A stretch of DNA of 35,800 bases, from assembly GCA_026397715.1 (NCBI GenBank), contig JAPLUN010000314.1:1-35800 (forward strand), written 5' to 3'. The DNA is from Verrucomicrobiota bacterium (GTDB lineage Bacteria; Verrucomicrobiota; Verrucomicrobiia; Verrucomicrobiales; Verrucomicrobiaceae). Under the pieces are notes generated by a model. The model had not been told where the DNA came from and did not search any database. It saw only the letters and a program-made list of their open reading frames with translations. Position numbers and translations under genes: made by a program. Shown piece after piece: positions 24,819-33,446 of the stretch. Numbering within the stretch: position 1 is the stretch's first letter; each line of letters begins with the position of its first letter.

Positions 24819-27800
24819 ATGCTTTTCCGTGCCTTCATCGTTTCTGCCGCTCTGACCGCCACCGCATCCGCGGCGACGAAGCTCGACTTCAACCGCGACA
24901 TCCGGCCCATTCTCAGTGACAACTGCTTCGCCTGCCACGGCTTGGACGCCAAGAAACGGAAGGCCGATCTGCGGCTCGATGTCCCGGAAGTCGCCTACAA
25001 GGCCATCGAAGGCGTCTTCCCCATCAAGCCCGGCAGCCCCGAGGCAAGCTCCGTCATCCAGCGCATCCTGACCAAAGACGAGGATGAGGTGATGCCACCC
25101 CCTGAGTCGAACAAGCACATCACCCCCGCCCAGGTGGAGATCCTGCAGCGCTGGATCAAGGAAGGCGCGGAGTTCAAAAAGCACTGGGCCTTCGAAGCGC
25201 CTGTCAAAGCGGCGCCGCCTGCGGTGAAAGGACAAGTTCAAAACGGCATCGATGCCTTCATTCAAGACCGCTTGGCCAAAGAAGGCCTGTCCCTGTCGCC
25301 AACGGCTTCCAAAGAAACCCTCATCCGCCGCGTCACGCTTGATCTGACCGGCCTGCCGCCGACGCCGGCTGAAGTCGATGCCTTCATCGCTGACGCAGCG
25401 CCGGATGCCTATGAAAAAGTCGTCGCCCGCCTGCTGAAATCCGAACGCTACGGCGAGCACATGGGCCGCTTCTGGCTGGATGCGGCGCGCTATGCAGACA
25501 CCCACGGCCTGCACCTCGACAACGAACGCAGCATGTGGCCCTACCGCGACTGGGTGGTGCGCGCCTTCAATGCCAACCTGCCCTACGATCAGTTCACCAT
25601 CTGGCAGCTTGCCGGTGATCTGCTGCCAAATGCCACCGTGGATCAGCAAATCGCCTCCGGCTTCAACCGCTGCAACGTCACCACCAGTGAAGGCGGCAGC
25701 ATCAATGAAGAGTTCATTTTCCGCTACGCCGTGGATCGCGCGGACTCGACCGTGGCAGTGTGGATGGGTCTCACCGCAGGCTGCGCCGTGTGCCACGATC
25801 ACAAGTTCGACCCCATCTCCCAGAAGGAGTTCTACTCGCTTTACGCCTTCTTCAACAGCACCGCCGATCCCGCGATGGATGGCAACATCCTCCTCACCCC
25901 GCCCATCCTCCGGCTGAGCACCGCCGAGCAGAAAAAGCAGCTTGCTGAGTTGGATCAAAAAATGGTCGCCGCACAAACGAAAATCCGCGCGACGATTCAA
26001 TCACTGAACTACACCGACCCCGCCACACAAACCCCGCCACCGCCAGTGCAGAACAGTGAACTCGTGTGGTTTGAAGATGCATTTCCCGTGAAGGCGGACT
26101 TCTCAGGAGAACCTACGCAAATCATCACCAAGGACAAAGGTCCAGTCTTCAGCGGCAATGCAGCACTCAAGCGCACCGCCACAGGTGTGGCGCAGGACTT
26201 CTTCGCCAATGGCGCCAAGTATGAAATCCCACCGAACGGCAAGCTCAGCGTGCAGTGCTACATCGACCCTGCCAATCCTCCGAAGGCGATCATGCTACAG
26301 TTCCACACTGCAGGCTGGAACCACCGCGCTGTCTGGGGTCAGGAAGGCGCGATCCCCTTCGGCCAGGTGCGCACTCCGGAAAAAGTGCAAATGGGCGAAC
26401 TGCCCAAAGCAGGCGAATGGGTGAAGCTCGAAGTGCCCGCCGAGAAACTGGGATTAAAGCCCGGCATCAAGGTCAGCGGCTATGCCTTCACGCAGTTCGG
26501 CGGCACCGTTTACTGGGACCGTCTGGTCATGACCTCCCGTGTGGATCCAGCGAAAGATCCGCAGTGGTCATGGAGCAAGTGGATTGAAAAAAACCAGGGC
26601 AAGCGTGTCGCTGAACTCCCAAACGATCTGCAGACCCTCGTGCGTGGCAAAAAGCCCGCCGAATGGCCCGAAAAAGACGCCACACGGCTCAAGGAGTGGT
26701 GGTTTGAAAACGAGTATCAGGGCGCACGCAGCCTGGTGGAAGGGGCCCGTGGTGAGAAGCTCGCTCTGGAGTCCCAAAAGAAGACCTTGGATGATGTCAT
26801 TCCCGCCACCTTCATCATGGCCGACCTGCCCGAAAAACGTGACAGCTTCGTGATGGATCGCGGACAGTATGACAAACCGAAGGACAAGGTCACCCGTGGT
26901 ACCCCGGCTGTCTTTCCTCCTCTCCCCGCACAGCCAGACTACACGCGCCTCGATCTCGCCAAATGGCTCGTCAGCCCGCAGCACCCGCTCACCGCCCGTG
27001 TGCAGGTGAACCGCCTCTGGCAGCAGTTCTTCGGTACTGGCTTGGTGAAAACCAGCAACGATTTCGGATCGCAGGGCGAGCCCCCGAGCCACCCTGAACT
27101 GCTGGACTGGCTGGCCGTGACCTTCCGCGAAAGTGGCTGGGACATGAAGTCCTTTGTGCGCATGATCGTCACCTCCCACACCTACCAGCAGAGCGCGCAA
27201 TGCTCCGACCTCGCGATGCAAAAAGACCCGGAAAACCGTCTTCTGGCCCGTGGTCCGCGCTTCCGCCTCGATGCGGAAGCCGTGCGTGATCAGGCTCTGT
27301 TCGTTTCCGGTCTGCTCAGTCCCAAGATCGGTGGCAAAGGCGTGAAACCCTACCAGCCCGAGAACATCTGGGAGCCCGTCGGCTTTGGCGGCAGCAATAC
27401 CCGCAACTACATCCAGGACCACGGCGAATCCCTCTACCGCCGCAGCCTTTACACCTTCTGGAAACGCACCGCCCCGCCGCCGAACATGACCTCGTTCGAC
27501 GCGCCAAACCGTGAGAGCTACTGCCTCCGCCGCGAACGCAGCAACACCCCTTTGCAGGCCCTCACGCTCATGAACGACATCCAGTTCTTCGAAGCCTCAC
27601 GCAACTTCGCCCAACACGTGATGCAAACCAACGCCAGCACCGACGCGCGCATCACCGCCCTCTTCCGCAGCGCCACTGGCCGCTACCCCAGCGCCCAGGA
27701 GGCCGAGATCATCCGCCAGGACTTCACGAAGCAGCTCGCCGCCTACACCGCCAAGCCCGAGGAAGCCAAAAAAGCCATCACCTACGGCGAATCCAAGCCC

Positions 27801-27890
27801 GACGAAAAACTCAACCCCGCCGAACTCGCCGCCTGGACCATGGTGGCAAACCTCGTGCTCAACCTCGACGAAGTGGTGACCAAGGGGTGA
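24819..27890 (+). CDS. DUF1549/DUF1553 planctomycete-type cytochrome C domain protein
   Basis: 1023 residues from ATG 24819, with signal peptide to about residue 19; a TTG at 24780 would place it directly after cdsA but breaks the signal peptide. Domain order: PSCyt1 cytochrome-like domain with haem motif C36-x2-C39-H40; DUF1549 (PSCyt2) around 140-370, including a second C322-x2-C325-H326 ('CAVCHDHKFDPIS'); an inserted beta-rich region around 420-570 resembling a carbohydrate-binding or laminin-G-like sandwich; and DUF1553 (PSD1) from about 700 to the end ('LTARVQVNRLWQQFFGTGLVKTSNDFG', 'ANRESY' type motifs). These proteins are abundant in Planctomycetota/Verrucomicrobiota and usually sit next to a DUF1501 gene, probably in polysaccharide or sulfated-glycan degradation; no DUF1501 gene is next to this one. 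Confidence 0.92.
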   Translation: MLFRAFIVSAALTATASAATKLDFNRDIRPILSDNCFACHGLDAKKRKADLRLDVPEVAYKAIEGVFPIKPGSPEASSVIQRILTKDEDEVMPPPESNKHITPAQVEILQRWIKEGAEFKKHWAFEAPVKAAPPAVKGQVQNGIDAFIQDRLAKEGLSLSPTASKETLIRRVTLDLTGLPPTPAEVDAFIADAAPDAYEKVVARLLKSERYGEHMGRFWLDAARYADTHGLHLDNERSMWPYRDWVVRAFNANLPYDQFTIWQLAGDLLPNATVDQQIASGFNRCNVTTSEGGSINEEFIFRYAVDRADSTVAVWMGLTAGCAVCHDHKFDPISQKEFYSLYAFFNSTADPAMDGNILLTPPILRLSTAEQKKQLAELDQKMVAAQTKIRATIQSLNYTDPATQTPPPPVQNSELVWFEDAFPVKADFSGEPTQIITKDKGPVFSGNAALKRTATGVAQDFFANGAKYEIPPNGKLSVQCYIDPANPPKAIMLQFHTAGWNHRAVWGQEGAIPFGQVRTPEKVQMGELPKAGEWVKLEVPAEKLGLKPGIKVSGYAFTQFGGTVYWDRLVMTSRVDPAKDPQWSWSKWIEKNQGKRVAELPNDLQTLVRGKKPAEWPEKDATRLKEWWFENEYQGARSLVEGARGEKLALESQKKTLDDVIPATFIMADLPEKRDSFVMDRGQYDKPKDKVTRGTPAVFPPLPAQPDYTRLDLAKWLVSPQHPLTARVQVNRLWQQFFGTGLVKTSNDFGSQGEPPSHPELLDWLAVTFRESGWDMKSFVRMIVTSHTYQQSAQCSDLAMQKDPENRLLARGPRFRLDAEAVRDQALFVSGLLSPKIGGKGVKPYQPENIWEPVGFGGSNTRNYIQDHGESLYRRSLYTFWKRTAPPPNMTSFDAPNRESYCLRRERSNTPLQALTLMNDIQFFEASRNFAQHVMQTNASTDARITALFRSATGRYPSAQEAEIIRQDFTKQLAAYTAKPEEAKKAITYGESKPDEKLNPAELAAWTMVANLVLNLDEVVTKG

Positions 27891-27911
27891 GGCGGTTATC
27901 CAAATCGAAGA

Positions 27912-27940
27912 TTGATACCCTCACGGAAAGAAGCTAATTT
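27912..27940 (+). promoter_or_regulatory. Near-consensus sigma-70 promoter for the DUF5397-vapD pair
   Basis: TTGATA at 27912-27917, 17-base spacer, TAATTT at 27935-27940. Standard -10 to start spacing puts the first transcribed base at about 27947, which is the A of the ATG. No Shine-Dalgarno-like sequence lies at a useful distance, so the message is probably leaderless. Confidence 0.6.
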
Positions 27941-27946
27941 AGTGTT

Positions 27947-28138
27947 ATGGAAACCCTGTCCCCATCGCCTGCTCCCGCCGATCTGGTGGGAAGCTACCGC
28001 AGCTTCGGTGAATTCGGTCCGGTGTACCAAATCACCAGCAAGGTCAACGGTCAGAAAGTCCATGTCGTGGTCGTGCAGACAGGTGAGGAACTCGATTATC
28101 CCATCGAACAGGCCATCCAAGATCCAGCAGCACGATAG
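27947..28138 (+). CDS. DUF5397 family protein, putative antitoxin partner of VapD
   Basis: 63 residues: 'LVGSYRSFGEFGPVYQI' is the family hallmark, followed by 'VHVVVVQTGEELDYPIEQAIQDP'. Members are short proteins found beside VapD-like genes. It ends three bases before the vapD ATG. By gene order and size it would act as the antitoxin or as a regulator, but I know of no experimental proof. It is transcribed from a near-consensus promoter that seems to start at its own first codon. No DNA-binding motif is evident, so autoregulation is not shown by sequence. Confidence 0.75.
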   Translation: METLSPSPAPADLVGSYRSFGEFGPVYQITSKVNGQKVHVVVVQTGEELDYPIEQAIQDPAAR

Positions 28139-28141
28139 CGC

Positions 28142-28432
28142 ATGTTTGCCATCGCCTTTGATCTCGTTGTAGCAGACGCTGTGGTGCACCATCCTCGCGG
28201 TGTGCCCGCTGCCTATACTGACATTGGCATCACGCTAAAAAAATTCGGTTTCGACCGCGTTCAAGGCAGCGTGTATGTCACTGAAAAAGACGACATGGCG
28301 AATCTGTTTGCTGCGCTGCTGGCACTGAAAGCATTGCCGTGGTTTGCCAAGGTCGTTCGCGATATCCGTGGGTTCCGTATCGAAAACTGGAGTGATTTCA
28401 CACCGATCATCAAAGGCCTGACGCCCTCTTAG
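28142..28432 (+). CDS. vapD: VapD-like Cas2-fold endoribonuclease (toxin candidate)
   Basis: 96 residues, the usual VapD length. 'MFAIAFDLVVAD' carries D7, conserved in VapD/Cas2 ferredoxin-like nucleases; 'GFDRVQGSVYVTE' (about 36-48) is the second family motif. 'DMANLFAALLALKALPWF' is a conserved dimer-forming helix. H. pylori and H. influenzae VapD cut RNA and affect survival in the host; the Haemophilus protein is paired with an antitoxin, VapX. Here the partner is the DUF5397 gene upstream. Not a CRISPR component: no repeats or cas1 are present. Confidence 0.8.
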   Translation: MFAIAFDLVVADAVVHHPRGVPAAYTDIGITLKKFGFDRVQGSVYVTEKDDMANLFAALLALKALPWFAKVVRDIRGFRIENWSDFTPIIKGLTPS

Positions 28433-28457
28433 AAGGCCAGCTTTTGCTTGGTCACTT

Positions 28458-28820
28458 TTACCCCTCAAACTCCGTCTCCCGATCCGCCGAAGAAAAGCAG
28501 ATCACCATCTCCGCATCCGTGCCATCCAGCGCACGCGCATTGTGCCACTGACCCGCAGGAATGGAGATCGTGTCACCAGGATTGATCACGAATTTTTGCT
28601 CCCCAAGACTGTGCTCCAATCGGCCCTTGAGCAGGTATAAAATTTCATCGCAGTTGGGGTGCCTGTGACGCGGGTTCGTCTGCCCCGCCGGGATGATCAC
28701 ATGCCCCATCGTCATCGTGGTTGAATTCCCCATCTCCCGCGAGGCCAGCCAGGTGAGTTTTCCCCACGGCTGATCGATCAAAATGCCTTCGGCAAACGTG
28801 CGAATAGGAGATCTATTCAT
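28458..28820 (-). CDS. Cupin domain protein
   Basis: 120 residues from ATG 28820; several upstream in-frame ATGs exist (to 28970) but the cupin fold begins at about residue 20 and the extension is not protein-like. The double motif is intact: H52-x-H54-x4-E59 ('RHRHPNCDE'), then 'GRLEHSLGEQKFVINPGDTISIPAGQWHN' with H93 completing a metal site. Small single cupins of this kind can be dioxygenases, isomerases or sensors; function not assignable. Convergent with vapD across a 25-base gap. Confidence 0.85.
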   Translation of the reverse strand: MNRSPIRTFAEGILIDQPWGKLTWLASREMGNSTTMTMGHVIIPAGQTNPRHRHPNCDEILYLLKGRLEHSLGEQKFVINPGDTISIPAGQWHNARALDGTDAEMVICFSSADRETEFEG

Positions 28821-28981
28821 GATGCCCGTCATGATTCCCATGACCATGAGTTTGGCGACAGATTTCTGCGTTCTGTCAGCGAGGTAAGTTGTTTGTAAAC
28901 CAATGTTTAGAGCATTGCTTACAGTTATTGAAACTCTACCGTGACAGCGTTCGCAGTTTTGAAAGCCCAACGCACCCTGTC

Positions 28982-31693
28982 ATGCACCCCGCATCACTCA
29001 CTTCCCGGTCCACGCGCTCTTCATCCGGCCTGCTGTCGAAACTCCGCGTCGTGGGCCTCTTGGGGCTGATGGGAATCTCTGGATTGGCGTCGGATCTGCC
29101 CTCCTACCGCAGCCTGTTCGTCGATCAATCGCTGCGCCCTGATTCACGCTCTCTCGCTGCCTTCGATCTCGCCATTTTGAATCCGCAGGCGCAGCTCGAC
29201 ATGGAGCCCGGTCATGCACTGGGAAACAACTACTTCGCGCTGCTCGATGTCGCTCATTTCCGCACCGGAACGCGTGCCGCCATGCAGGGCGCAGCCCGCC
29301 AGTTGTCCTCGAAACCTTCCGCCTCAGATCAGCAAGCCCGCATCATCGATCCCACCGATCCCCAATGGGTCCCCTGGGTCGTCGAAGCCCTCGCAGACCC
29401 GGCTGCCAAGAAAGGGTTCGACGGCTTCGTCCTCAGCTTTGGCGCTGAATCAACCACTCCAGCAGCTCGCACCGCCGTTCTTTCGCTCGCCGCCACCCTT
29501 CGCCAGCGATATCCGGACAAGCATCTCCTGCTGGATCTCAGCCTGGGGCTTGGCGTGGAAGCCGTTCACGTCGCCAATGGCTTTCTCGCCCTCGGCGTTT
29601 ACACCCGCGAAGGCAGAAACGGCGTCGCGGACTGGACGCCCATCGTGGAAACACAGCGTCTCACACGCCTCATTCGCACCGTTCAGATGCAGGGCATGCA
29701 CGTTTTCGCCGTGGAGTATGCCTCGGCCGATGACCGCACCGCCTGCCGCGAGGCCGCGCAGCGTCTCACCAGCCTCGGCGCTGTTCCCTTCGTCACCACT
29801 CCGGCGCTGACCGGAGTCAATCTTGGCCCCCTGGAAGAAGTCTCCCGCCGCGTTCTGGTGCTTCACGGCTGGGATGAAAAGCACGTCGGCGAAAAATCCT
29901 CCGATGAAGCAGCCACCGTCACCTCACGCCTCCTGCGTCAGTCCCTGGAATGGCTGGGCTGCGAACTCGATTTCCGCGCTGCCAGTGGCACCAGCTTCCT
30001 GTCGGCAGAGCACGATTTCGCCGCCGTTATCCTCGACTCCACCCTGGTCCTTAGCGCTGAACAGCAGACGACCCTGGCCGCATGGCTGCCCTCGCTGCGT
30101 GCCCGGAAAATTCCCCTGCTTCTCACCGGTATGCCATGGACGGACGCCGCCGCGCGCCATCTCGCCCTGCAGCATCTTGGCCTCGGTGGCAGCGCCCAGC
30201 CTGCAGCACGCCTCGTCAAAACGAACGTCGTCGCCATGGATTCCTCCCTGCTGCGCGTGAACACGAAGATCACCTCGCGCTCGCTCGGCTTTCTCGATCT
30301 CACAGCCCCCGCAGACTCCCACATCGTGCTGGGCATCTATGGCCAGGATGCCATGGGCACCGGGCATCGCTTTGATCAGGCCTTCCTCACCAGCTGGGGC
30401 GGTGCATGGATTGATCCGGCTGCTCAGGCCGCCACTTCACAGCTCGATCTTCCTGCCTTCCTCGCTCAATGGCTCGGTGCCGACCGCAGCCTCCCGGTGC
30501 CGGACACCACCACACGCACTGGCCGCCGGGTGTTTTACAGCCACATCGACAGCACCGGTTTCTCCACCCCTTCCACCCTCCCCGGTTTCCCTCTGTGCTC
30601 CGAGATCATGCGTGACCGCATTCTGGGCCGCAATCTTCTGCCCGTCACGGTTTCCGTTTGTGAGGCCGAGATGCGCGCCTGGCTGCCCGGCCAGAAGTCA
30701 GGCGAAGCCGCACGGCTCGAACACGTGGCCCGCAGCATTTTTGAAATGCTGCAGGTTCAGGCCGCTTCGAACTCCTTTTCCCGTCCATCCCAATGGACCG
30801 CTGGCATCGACATCTCCGGCAAGCTCAATGACCGCGCCAAAACCACCCGGCACGACATGGAGCGCGAGATCGCTGGCTCCATGAGCTACATCCATCGCCG
30901 CCTGCTGCCGTTGGGCAAGGAGGTCAGCCTGATGCTCTGGCCTGCCAATGCCGCCCCTTCATCCGAGGCTTTGAGCTACTGCCGCGCCATGAGCGTTGAG
31001 AGCCTTCCGGCGACCTCCAGCTTTGATTCCATCTCCAGCCCCTCAGGCTCCCGCACGCCCCTCCGCATGGAGCCCCTCGCTCTTCGCTTCAGCTTCGCGG
31101 ATGTGCGCACAGCAGCAGGCGTTGCTTCGCTCGAAAAAACTTTCGCTGCATGCTCCGAACAACCGCTGCATGCCATGACCACCGCAGGGTATGCCGCCAG
31201 CGTGCGCGATGCCCGGCACACCCGCATCCTGCGTGCCGCTGCAGATCATTGGATCATCCTGAATGCCGGTGACTGCCGGACTCTGCGCCTGCCCGCGACC
31301 GCCGGCCTGCCCGACATGGCACGCTGCCAGGGAGTTTCGGGCTACAATGTGGATCAGGGTCAGCTCTACATCCACACCATGGGCTGTGCGCGCACCGAAC
31401 TCGTGCTCACCAGCAACAAACCGGCGCAGCACATCCATCTCGTGGAATGCAGCACGGCGGTCTCATTCTTTGAGCTGACCACAGGCCGCGCCACCTTCCA
31501 GGTGCGCGATCTCCGTCCCGTGGAAATCGTGCTCGGTGGTTTCGAGCCCCGCGGCCAGTGCGCCTATCTCGAAAACGGCCGCCCTTACACCGCGAACGCA
31601 GACGCGCAGGGCATCGTTCATCTCGAAGTCGCCTGCAGTTCCACCGTCTCCCTCCAGTCCCTGCCGCCCGCCACGCACGCGGCTATGCGCTGA
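28982..31693 (+). CDS. PelA-like protein with degenerate glycosidase and deacetylase active sites
   Basis: 903 residues from ATG 28982, with a signal-like segment at 20-37. The domain layout follows PelA of the Pel exopolysaccharide system: GH114/166-type barrel (about 40-280), Rossmann-like domain (about 288-415), CE4/DUF2334-like deacetylase (about 515-740) and C-terminal beta domain. Shared landmarks are 'VPFVTTPAL' (268-276), 'FYSHIDSTGF' (518-527), 'PVTVSVCEAEM' (554-564) and 'REIAGSMSYIHRRLLPLGKEVSLMLW'. In active PelA the deacetylase has Asp-Gly-Asp and His-x3-His; here these are D523-Ser-T525 and N597-x3-R601. In the glycosidase domain the 'LDTLD' Asp is S152 and the following catalytic-Glu region reads 'GVYTR'. 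It is probably non-catalytic, perhaps a binding or scaffold protein. Followed by a helical-repeat gene 24 bases later. Confidence 0.8.
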   Translation: MHPASLTSRSTRSSSGLLSKLRVVGLLGLMGISGLASDLPSYRSLFVDQSLRPDSRSLAAFDLAILNPQAQLDMEPGHALGNNYFALLDVAHFRTGTRAAMQGAARQLSSKPSASDQQARIIDPTDPQWVPWVVEALADPAAKKGFDGFVLSFGAESTTPAARTAVLSLAATLRQRYPDKHLLLDLSLGLGVEAVHVANGFLALGVYTREGRNGVADWTPIVETQRLTRLIRTVQMQGMHVFAVEYASADDRTACREAAQRLTSLGAVPFVTTPALTGVNLGPLEEVSRRVLVLHGWDEKHVGEKSSDEAATVTSRLLRQSLEWLGCELDFRAASGTSFLSAEHDFAAVILDSTLVLSAEQQTTLAAWLPSLRARKIPLLLTGMPWTDAAARHLALQHLGLGGSAQPAARLVKTNVVAMDSSLLRVNTKITSRSLGFLDLTAPADSHIVLGIYGQDAMGTGHRFDQAFLTSWGGAWIDPAAQAATSQLDLPAFLAQWLGADRSLPVPDTTTRTGRRVFYSHIDSTGFSTPSTLPGFPLCSEIMRDRILGRNLLPVTVSVCEAEMRAWLPGQKSGEAARLEHVARSIFEMLQVQAASNSFSRPSQWTAGIDISGKLNDRAKTTRHDMEREIAGSMSYIHRRLLPLGKEVSLMLWPANAAPSSEALSYCRAMSVESLPATSSFDSISSPSGSRTPLRMEPLALRFSFADVRTAAGVASLEKTFAACSEQPLHAMTTAGYAASVRDARHTRILRAAADHWIILNAGDCRTLRLPATAGLPDMARCQGVSGYNVDQGQLYIHTMGCARTELVLTSNKPAQHIHLVECSTAVSFFELTTGRATFQVRDLRPVEIVLGGFEPRGQCAYLENGRPYTANADAQGIVHLEVACSSTVSLQSLPPATHAAMR

Positions 31694-31717
31694 TCCCCAC
31701 CTCTTTTCCGAGCCCTC

Positions 31718-33403
31718 ATGTCACGCAGCTCCCGCCAGGCTTCCCTCCTCATTTTTTCCTACACCATGCTCGCCGTCGCCTGGGGCTGGCGTCTGCTTGC
31801 GAACGATCCAGCCACCCCCAAGGAAAACCCGCAGCTGGTCACCACACGCACCGCCATCGCTTCCTGCCTCGCACATGCCCCCAAACATCTGCAGCAGCCT
31901 GCTGTGTTTCAGCTCGCCATGCTGCCTGATCGTGAATTGGAAGCGCTGCACTCCTGGCTGAAGGCGGCGCCTGAGCAGCGCCTGCGTCAGCTTACGGTGC
32001 AGCAAGGGCCGCTCCATACTCCCTGCCCGCTGAACACCGCGCTGCTTTTTGTCGAACTCACGCGCTCCAACGCACCGCTCATCGACGAAAGCAGGCTCCT
32101 CGTCTCCGCCTCGGGCGACCGCATCGAAGAACCCAATAAAATCGAAGCCCTCGAACTGCTCGCGTCTCAAGCCATGGCGACCCACGAACGCACCCTCGCC
32201 GTCGAAATCCATGAACGTGTTTGCGATTCTCCCGCCGCCACCTGGCAGAATGTGCTAAACCTCACCGAAGCTGCCCGCATCGCACGGCGCCCGGCGGCTG
32301 CCTTGCGTGTCGTGAATGAGTGGCTCGGAGCCACGCCTCCGCGCCTCAATGAGGCCGAGCGCGAAGCTGCCCTCGATCTGCAGATCACCCTCCTGCTCGA
32401 AGGCACCCGCTATGCCGAAGCCTCCCGTGTCGCGCTCGATTCTCTGCGTGCCTTGAAGCCCGCAGACTCCATCCCGCCGCGCCTCATGCAGCGGGCGCTG
32501 CATGCCACTCGTGCCGCAGGAGAATCCGCCGAACTCCTGCCCTGGATCGAGCGCCAGCTGCGCACCTGCCCAGACCACCAGCGCTCGCTAAAAGAGCTCG
32601 CTTCGGCAACAGCCATCGACCCTGAGTATCGCCGCTGGCTGAACGAAGGCGCCAGCATCGCCGATCTCAATCACCAGACCAGCATCGCCTGTGAGCTGTA
32701 CTTCCGCCTCGCCGCCATCGGTGAAACCCATGTGCTGGCACGCTTGCACGCACTGGCCACCCAGATCGGGCGTGGCAAAGAACTGACCGAAGTGCTCGCC
32801 AGCCTGCATGGCCGCTTCTCTTCGGTGCAACTGGCACAAGCGCTGACAGACGGCGATGCACCTGCGGCTGCTCGCACAATGCTCGCCACCCACCTCCAGT
32901 CATCGCCCGATGACCGCGCAGGCTGGCGTTTGCTCACACAGCTCGACATCATGCTGCGTGGCGAATCCTCCGCTCCGATGCTGTGGGAAGGCTTCCTCAA
33001 ACGCTTCCCCGACGATGCCCCCGCTTTGCAGCACCTCGCCAAGTTGCAAGTCTCTGCGGCGCAGCCTTCCAAGGCCCTCCACACACTACAGTCCATTCCC
33101 AGCGCGCAGCTCGATGCAGCCACGCTACGCCTCATCGCCACTCTAGCCATCCAGCTCGATGACATTCCCTCCGCCCATCGTGCTCAGCAGCTCCTTATCG
33201 AGTCTTCACCCCATCCCGCTGTCAGTGATGTCCTCGCGCTTGCCACCACCACACTTCAGCATCCTGAAGGTGGAGCTGCGCAGACGGCATTGACCGCAGC
33301 TCTCGCCAAACTTCCCACCGGCACCGCACTCCACCAATCCCTCACGGCCTTGTCCGGCATCAGCGAAGCCACGCCTTTCAACACTGCGGCAAAGACCAAA
33401 TGA
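31718..33403 (+). CDS. TPR/helical-repeat membrane-anchored protein (PelB N-terminal-like candidate)
   Basis: 561 residues with an N-terminal hydrophobic anchor (about 9-25). The remainder is almost entirely helical, with TPR-like pairs such as 'AALRVVNEWLGATPPRLNEAE', 'ACELYFRLAAIGETHVLARLHALATQIGR' and 'PAAARTMLATHLQSSPDDRAGWRLL'. It sits exactly where pelB stands relative to pelA, and PelB has an N-terminal membrane anchor plus many TPRs. But PelB is about twice as long, ending in an outer-membrane barrel, which is absent here. So it may be a PelB-like scaffold without the pore, or a different TPR protein. Identity uncertain. Confidence 0.6.
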   Translation: MSRSSRQASLLIFSYTMLAVAWGWRLLANDPATPKENPQLVTTRTAIASCLAHAPKHLQQPAVFQLAMLPDRELEALHSWLKAAPEQRLRQLTVQQGPLHTPCPLNTALLFVELTRSNAPLIDESRLLVSASGDRIEEPNKIEALELLASQAMATHERTLAVEIHERVCDSPAATWQNVLNLTEAARIARRPAAALRVVNEWLGATPPRLNEAEREAALDLQITLLLEGTRYAEASRVALDSLRALKPADSIPPRLMQRALHATRAAGESAELLPWIERQLRTCPDHQRSLKELASATAIDPEYRRWLNEGASIADLNHQTSIACELYFRLAAIGETHVLARLHALATQIGRGKELTEVLASLHGRFSSVQLAQALTDGDAPAAARTMLATHLQSSPDDRAGWRLLTQLDIMLRGESSAPMLWEGFLKRFPDDAPALQHLAKLQVSAAQPSKALHTLQSIPSAQLDAATLRLIATLAIQLDDIPSAHRAQQLLIESSPHPAVSDVLALATTTLQHPEGGAAQTALTAALAKLPTGTALHQSLTALSGISEATPFNTAAKTK

Positions 33404-33446
33404 AGACCGCAGTTGATTCGCTGCGTGGCGGAGTCACGTTCACCGC

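Noticed and set aside
23814..26000. Long - strand open frame (about 728 codons) antisense to the cdsA-like and DUF1549 genes
   Set aside because: Low-complexity His/Gly/Glu-rich translation, no signal or motif; it spans two well-supported genes on the other strand.
28142..28432. Cas2-like protein as a sign of a CRISPR system
   Set aside because: The protein fits VapD, not Cas2, and no repeat-spacer array or cas1 is present in the window.
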